DNA from: Ianthella basta
Lineage: Eukaryota > Porifera > Demospongiae > Verongiida > Ianthellidae
Assembly: GCA_964019415.1 (NCBI GenBank)
Contig: OZ025879.1
Location: 203,501-267,500 of the forward strand
Direction of reading: 5' to 3'
Length of the DNA: 64,000 bases
In this document: positions 62,210 to 64,000 of the stretch, piece after piece
Numbering within the stretch: the first letter of the stretch is position 1
Layout of the letters: each line of letters starts with the position of its first letter
Translations under genes and position numbers: made by a program
Notes under the pieces: model-generated
Database searches by the model: none
Seen by the model: only the letters and a program-made list of their open reading frames with translations
Told to the model about the DNA's origin: nothing

Positions 62210-64000
62210 TTAGTGGAGCTCCTTCACATAGTTAGCTGGAAAGAATCCCTTCTGCAGAGTGGAGGAGGAGTATGAGGGGGAGGAGGAGGAGGTGGAGGAG
62301 GGAGGGGGAGGGAGGAGGAGGAGGGAGGGGGAGGGAGGAGGAAGAGGGGGAGGAGGGAGGGGGAGGGAAGAGGAGGAGGAGGAGAGGGAAGGGGAGAAGG
62401 AAGAGGAGGAGGAGGAGGAGAGGGAAGGGGAGAAGGAAGAGGGGGAGGAGGGAGGGGGGAAGGAGGGGGGAAGGAAGAGGAGGAGGAGGAGGGGGGGAAG
62501 GGGAGAAGGAAGAGGAGGAGGAGGGAGGGGGGAAGGAGGGGGGAAGGAAGAGGAGGAGGAGGAGGAGAGGGAAGGGGAGAAGGAAGAGGAAGAGGAGGAG
62601 GAGAGGGAAGGGGAGAAGGAAGAGGGGGAGAAGGAGGGGGGAAGGAGGAGGAGGAGGAGGAGGAGGAGGAGGAGGAGGAGGAAGAGGGGGAGGAGGAAGA
62701 GGGAAGGGGAGAAGGAAGAGGAGGGGGGGAAGGAGGGAGGAATGTAGCAGTGCATGACAACTGAAGAGTGGAATAGCCACTTTGCTACACCCTACCTTTC
62801 CGTTGTACTCCCCAAGCCACCAGTCCGGTCGGTCTGTCTCTTTGGACAAGATTCTAATACGACAATGCCGCTGTGAGGAGGGACAATCAGTGAGAGTGAT
62901 CACCGGCACATAGATCCAGCAGCCCACCCTCTCCTTCCCTCATCTACAGAGACCCTACGTACCAACTGGTGCAACTTTGAGAACACACCTGTAAACTGAG
63001 CTCTCCTGGATACTCTGCCTTGAATGAGTACACAGCCTCACAGAAACTTTGTGGGTTGTGGCTTGGCTCACCATTGGAAACAGGAGGCTTTCCTGGGATG
63101 GGTGGGGACACTGGCCCAGCCCCACTAGATGTCCGCCGCACCGCATTGTTGTCTGCCATTGCAGGAAGGCTTATCCTGTGCATCTGGTCAGGTGAGTGAC
63201 GTGTAGGGTTGATGGCCGAGGTGCTGGTGGGTCGCCGACTAGCATCAGCATTCGTAGTGGTTCGTCGGGAGAGCCCCACACTGCCAGTACTGCTGGAGGT
63301 CTCCTTGGCGGCCACGTCCCAGTACGGATAAAGGAGGGTGGTGTCCACGCCAGGAAAGCTAGCACCCAACGAGACTTGGCGGTAGTATTCGACAAGGTCC
63401 TGAGAAAGGACAGTGAGACAAGTGTGCTGCGATTGTGGTATGTAAAAGTGTTTAATCCACACAGACTCACAACAACAGAGTGGAAGTCCTTAGCATCTGA
63501 CACAAACAGTCGTTGTGTTGCTTGATTTTTTTGTATCTTGATGTGCCGTGGCATCTGTTTCCACCTGTATGTGTGGATACACCCAATACAGCACACCCAC
63601 ACACACTGACAGGTCCACACTTGCTACAACACCCAATACAGCACACCCACACACACTGACAGGTCCACACTTGCTACAACACCCAATACAGCACCCACAC
63701 ACACACTGACAGGTCCACACTTGCTACAACACCCAATACAGCACACCCACACACACTGACAGGTCCACACTTGCTACAACACCCAATACAGCACCCACAC
63801 ACACACTGACAGGTCCACACTTGCTACAACACCCAATACAGCACACCCACACACACTGACAGGTCCACACTTGCTATAACACCCACACCACTCCCACTGG
63901 CAAGTCCATGCATACAATTCTATACCTGAGTGCCACTGCAAACCCGCCATGTCTCTGATCGCTCTCACGGATGAGGAAGACTCCATCAGCCGCATGGTGC
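62210..64000 (-). CDS. VAV: VAV-type Rho guanine nucleotide exchange factor, C-terminal SH2-SH3 part
   Basis: The gene enters from beyond the right edge. Exons 63926-64000 (partial), 63471-63564, 62989-63399, 62796-62870 and 62210-62251 join in frame. The SH2 domain starts HHAADGVFLIRESDQRHGGF (phosphotyrosine-binding Arg in FLIRES), then MPRHIKIQKNQATQRLFVSD and VDLVEYYRQVSLGASFPGVD, then TTLLYPY. The SLGASFPGVDTTLLYPY end matches the VAV family. A Ser/Thr-rich linker with PPIPGKPP follows, then an SH3 domain (AVYSFKAEYPGELSLQ, DWWLGEYNGK, KGFFPANYVKELH). The protein ends shortly after the SH3, as in VAV. The CH-DH-PH-C1 part is outside the window. Confidence 0.9.
62260..62745. repeat. GGA-rich purine tract in the last VAV intron
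   Basis: About 485 bp of almost pure purine (GGAGGA, GGGGAAGGA units) on the plus strand, partly organised in about 60-bp higher-order repeats. Block A has only about 120 bp of it. Glu/Gly and Pro/Ser/Leu frames are artefacts. Confidence 0.93.
63571..63885. repeat. About 51-bp minisatellite in VAV intron
   Basis: About six tandem units containing ACACTGACAGGTCCACACTT and ACACCCAATACAGCAC, in the intron between the two SH2 exons. Each unit differs only by small changes in the CA stretch. Confidence 0.92.

Noticed and set aside
63571-63885. About 51-bp spaced repeats considered as a CRISPR-like array
   Set aside because: The whole unit repeats, including the would-be spacer; it is a minisatellite in a VAV intron.

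Overview
This window comes from a nuclear animal genome. It carries spliced genes with short GT-AG introns and animal-typical families: VAV (SH2-SH3), a GPSM/Pins-like TPR-GoLoco protein, MED7, FANCA, XRCC4 and COP1. The compact gene spacing, the plant-type FAAH and the density of microsatellites and small foldback repeats make an early-branching metazoan such as a sponge plausible. The species assignment is inference.

Layout from left to right. 1-988 holds a 12-bp minisatellite. FANCA (+) runs 989-10395. Three tandem alpha-L-fucosidase genes (-) occupy 10751-21520; each carries an N-terminal domain resembling a mannose-6-phosphate-receptor (MRH) repeat, and they lie only 55-69 bp apart. MED7 (-) is at 21712-23166, GPSM (-) at 23368-28621, and a ZZZ3-like SANT protein without its ZZ finger (-) at 28748-31864. 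An intronless FAAH gene (+) is at 31935-33947. TM2D2 (-, 34338-35161) and intronless XRCC4 (+, 35231-36367) share a 69-bp divergent promoter.

36.4-42.7 kb is a mosaic of dispersed repeats and rearranged COP1 gene fragments. 42746-45432 is an apparently intact Tc1/mariner-superfamily transposon with about 79-bp inverted repeats and two convergent open reading frames, a DD34E transposase and an unknown 368-residue protein. 45.7-49.6 kb holds a TM2D2 pseudogene, minisatellites, an unidentified membrane-protein gene and five tandem copies of the XRCC4 tail. COP1 (-) runs 49683-59085 in 21 exons that I could join in frame. 59.2-62.9 kb is a segmental duplication mixing COP1 and VAV pieces. The 3' end of VAV (-) runs from 62210 off the right edge.

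The genes do not form one pathway. FANCA (interstrand crosslink repair) and XRCC4 (end joining) are repair genes, MED7 and ZZZ3 act in transcription, the fucosidases act in lysosomal or secreted glycan breakdown, and COP1, GPSM and VAV act in signalling. The most unusual items are the MRH-fucosidase fusions in a near-operonic array, the two-ORF transposon, the ZZZ3 relative without its ZZ finger, and GT microsatellites that begin exactly at 5' splice sites in several genes. For spliced genes whose exon lengths I added up (COP1, fucosidase copies 1 and 2, MED7, GPSM, ZZZ3, TM2D2) the coding total is divisible by three and ends in a stop.
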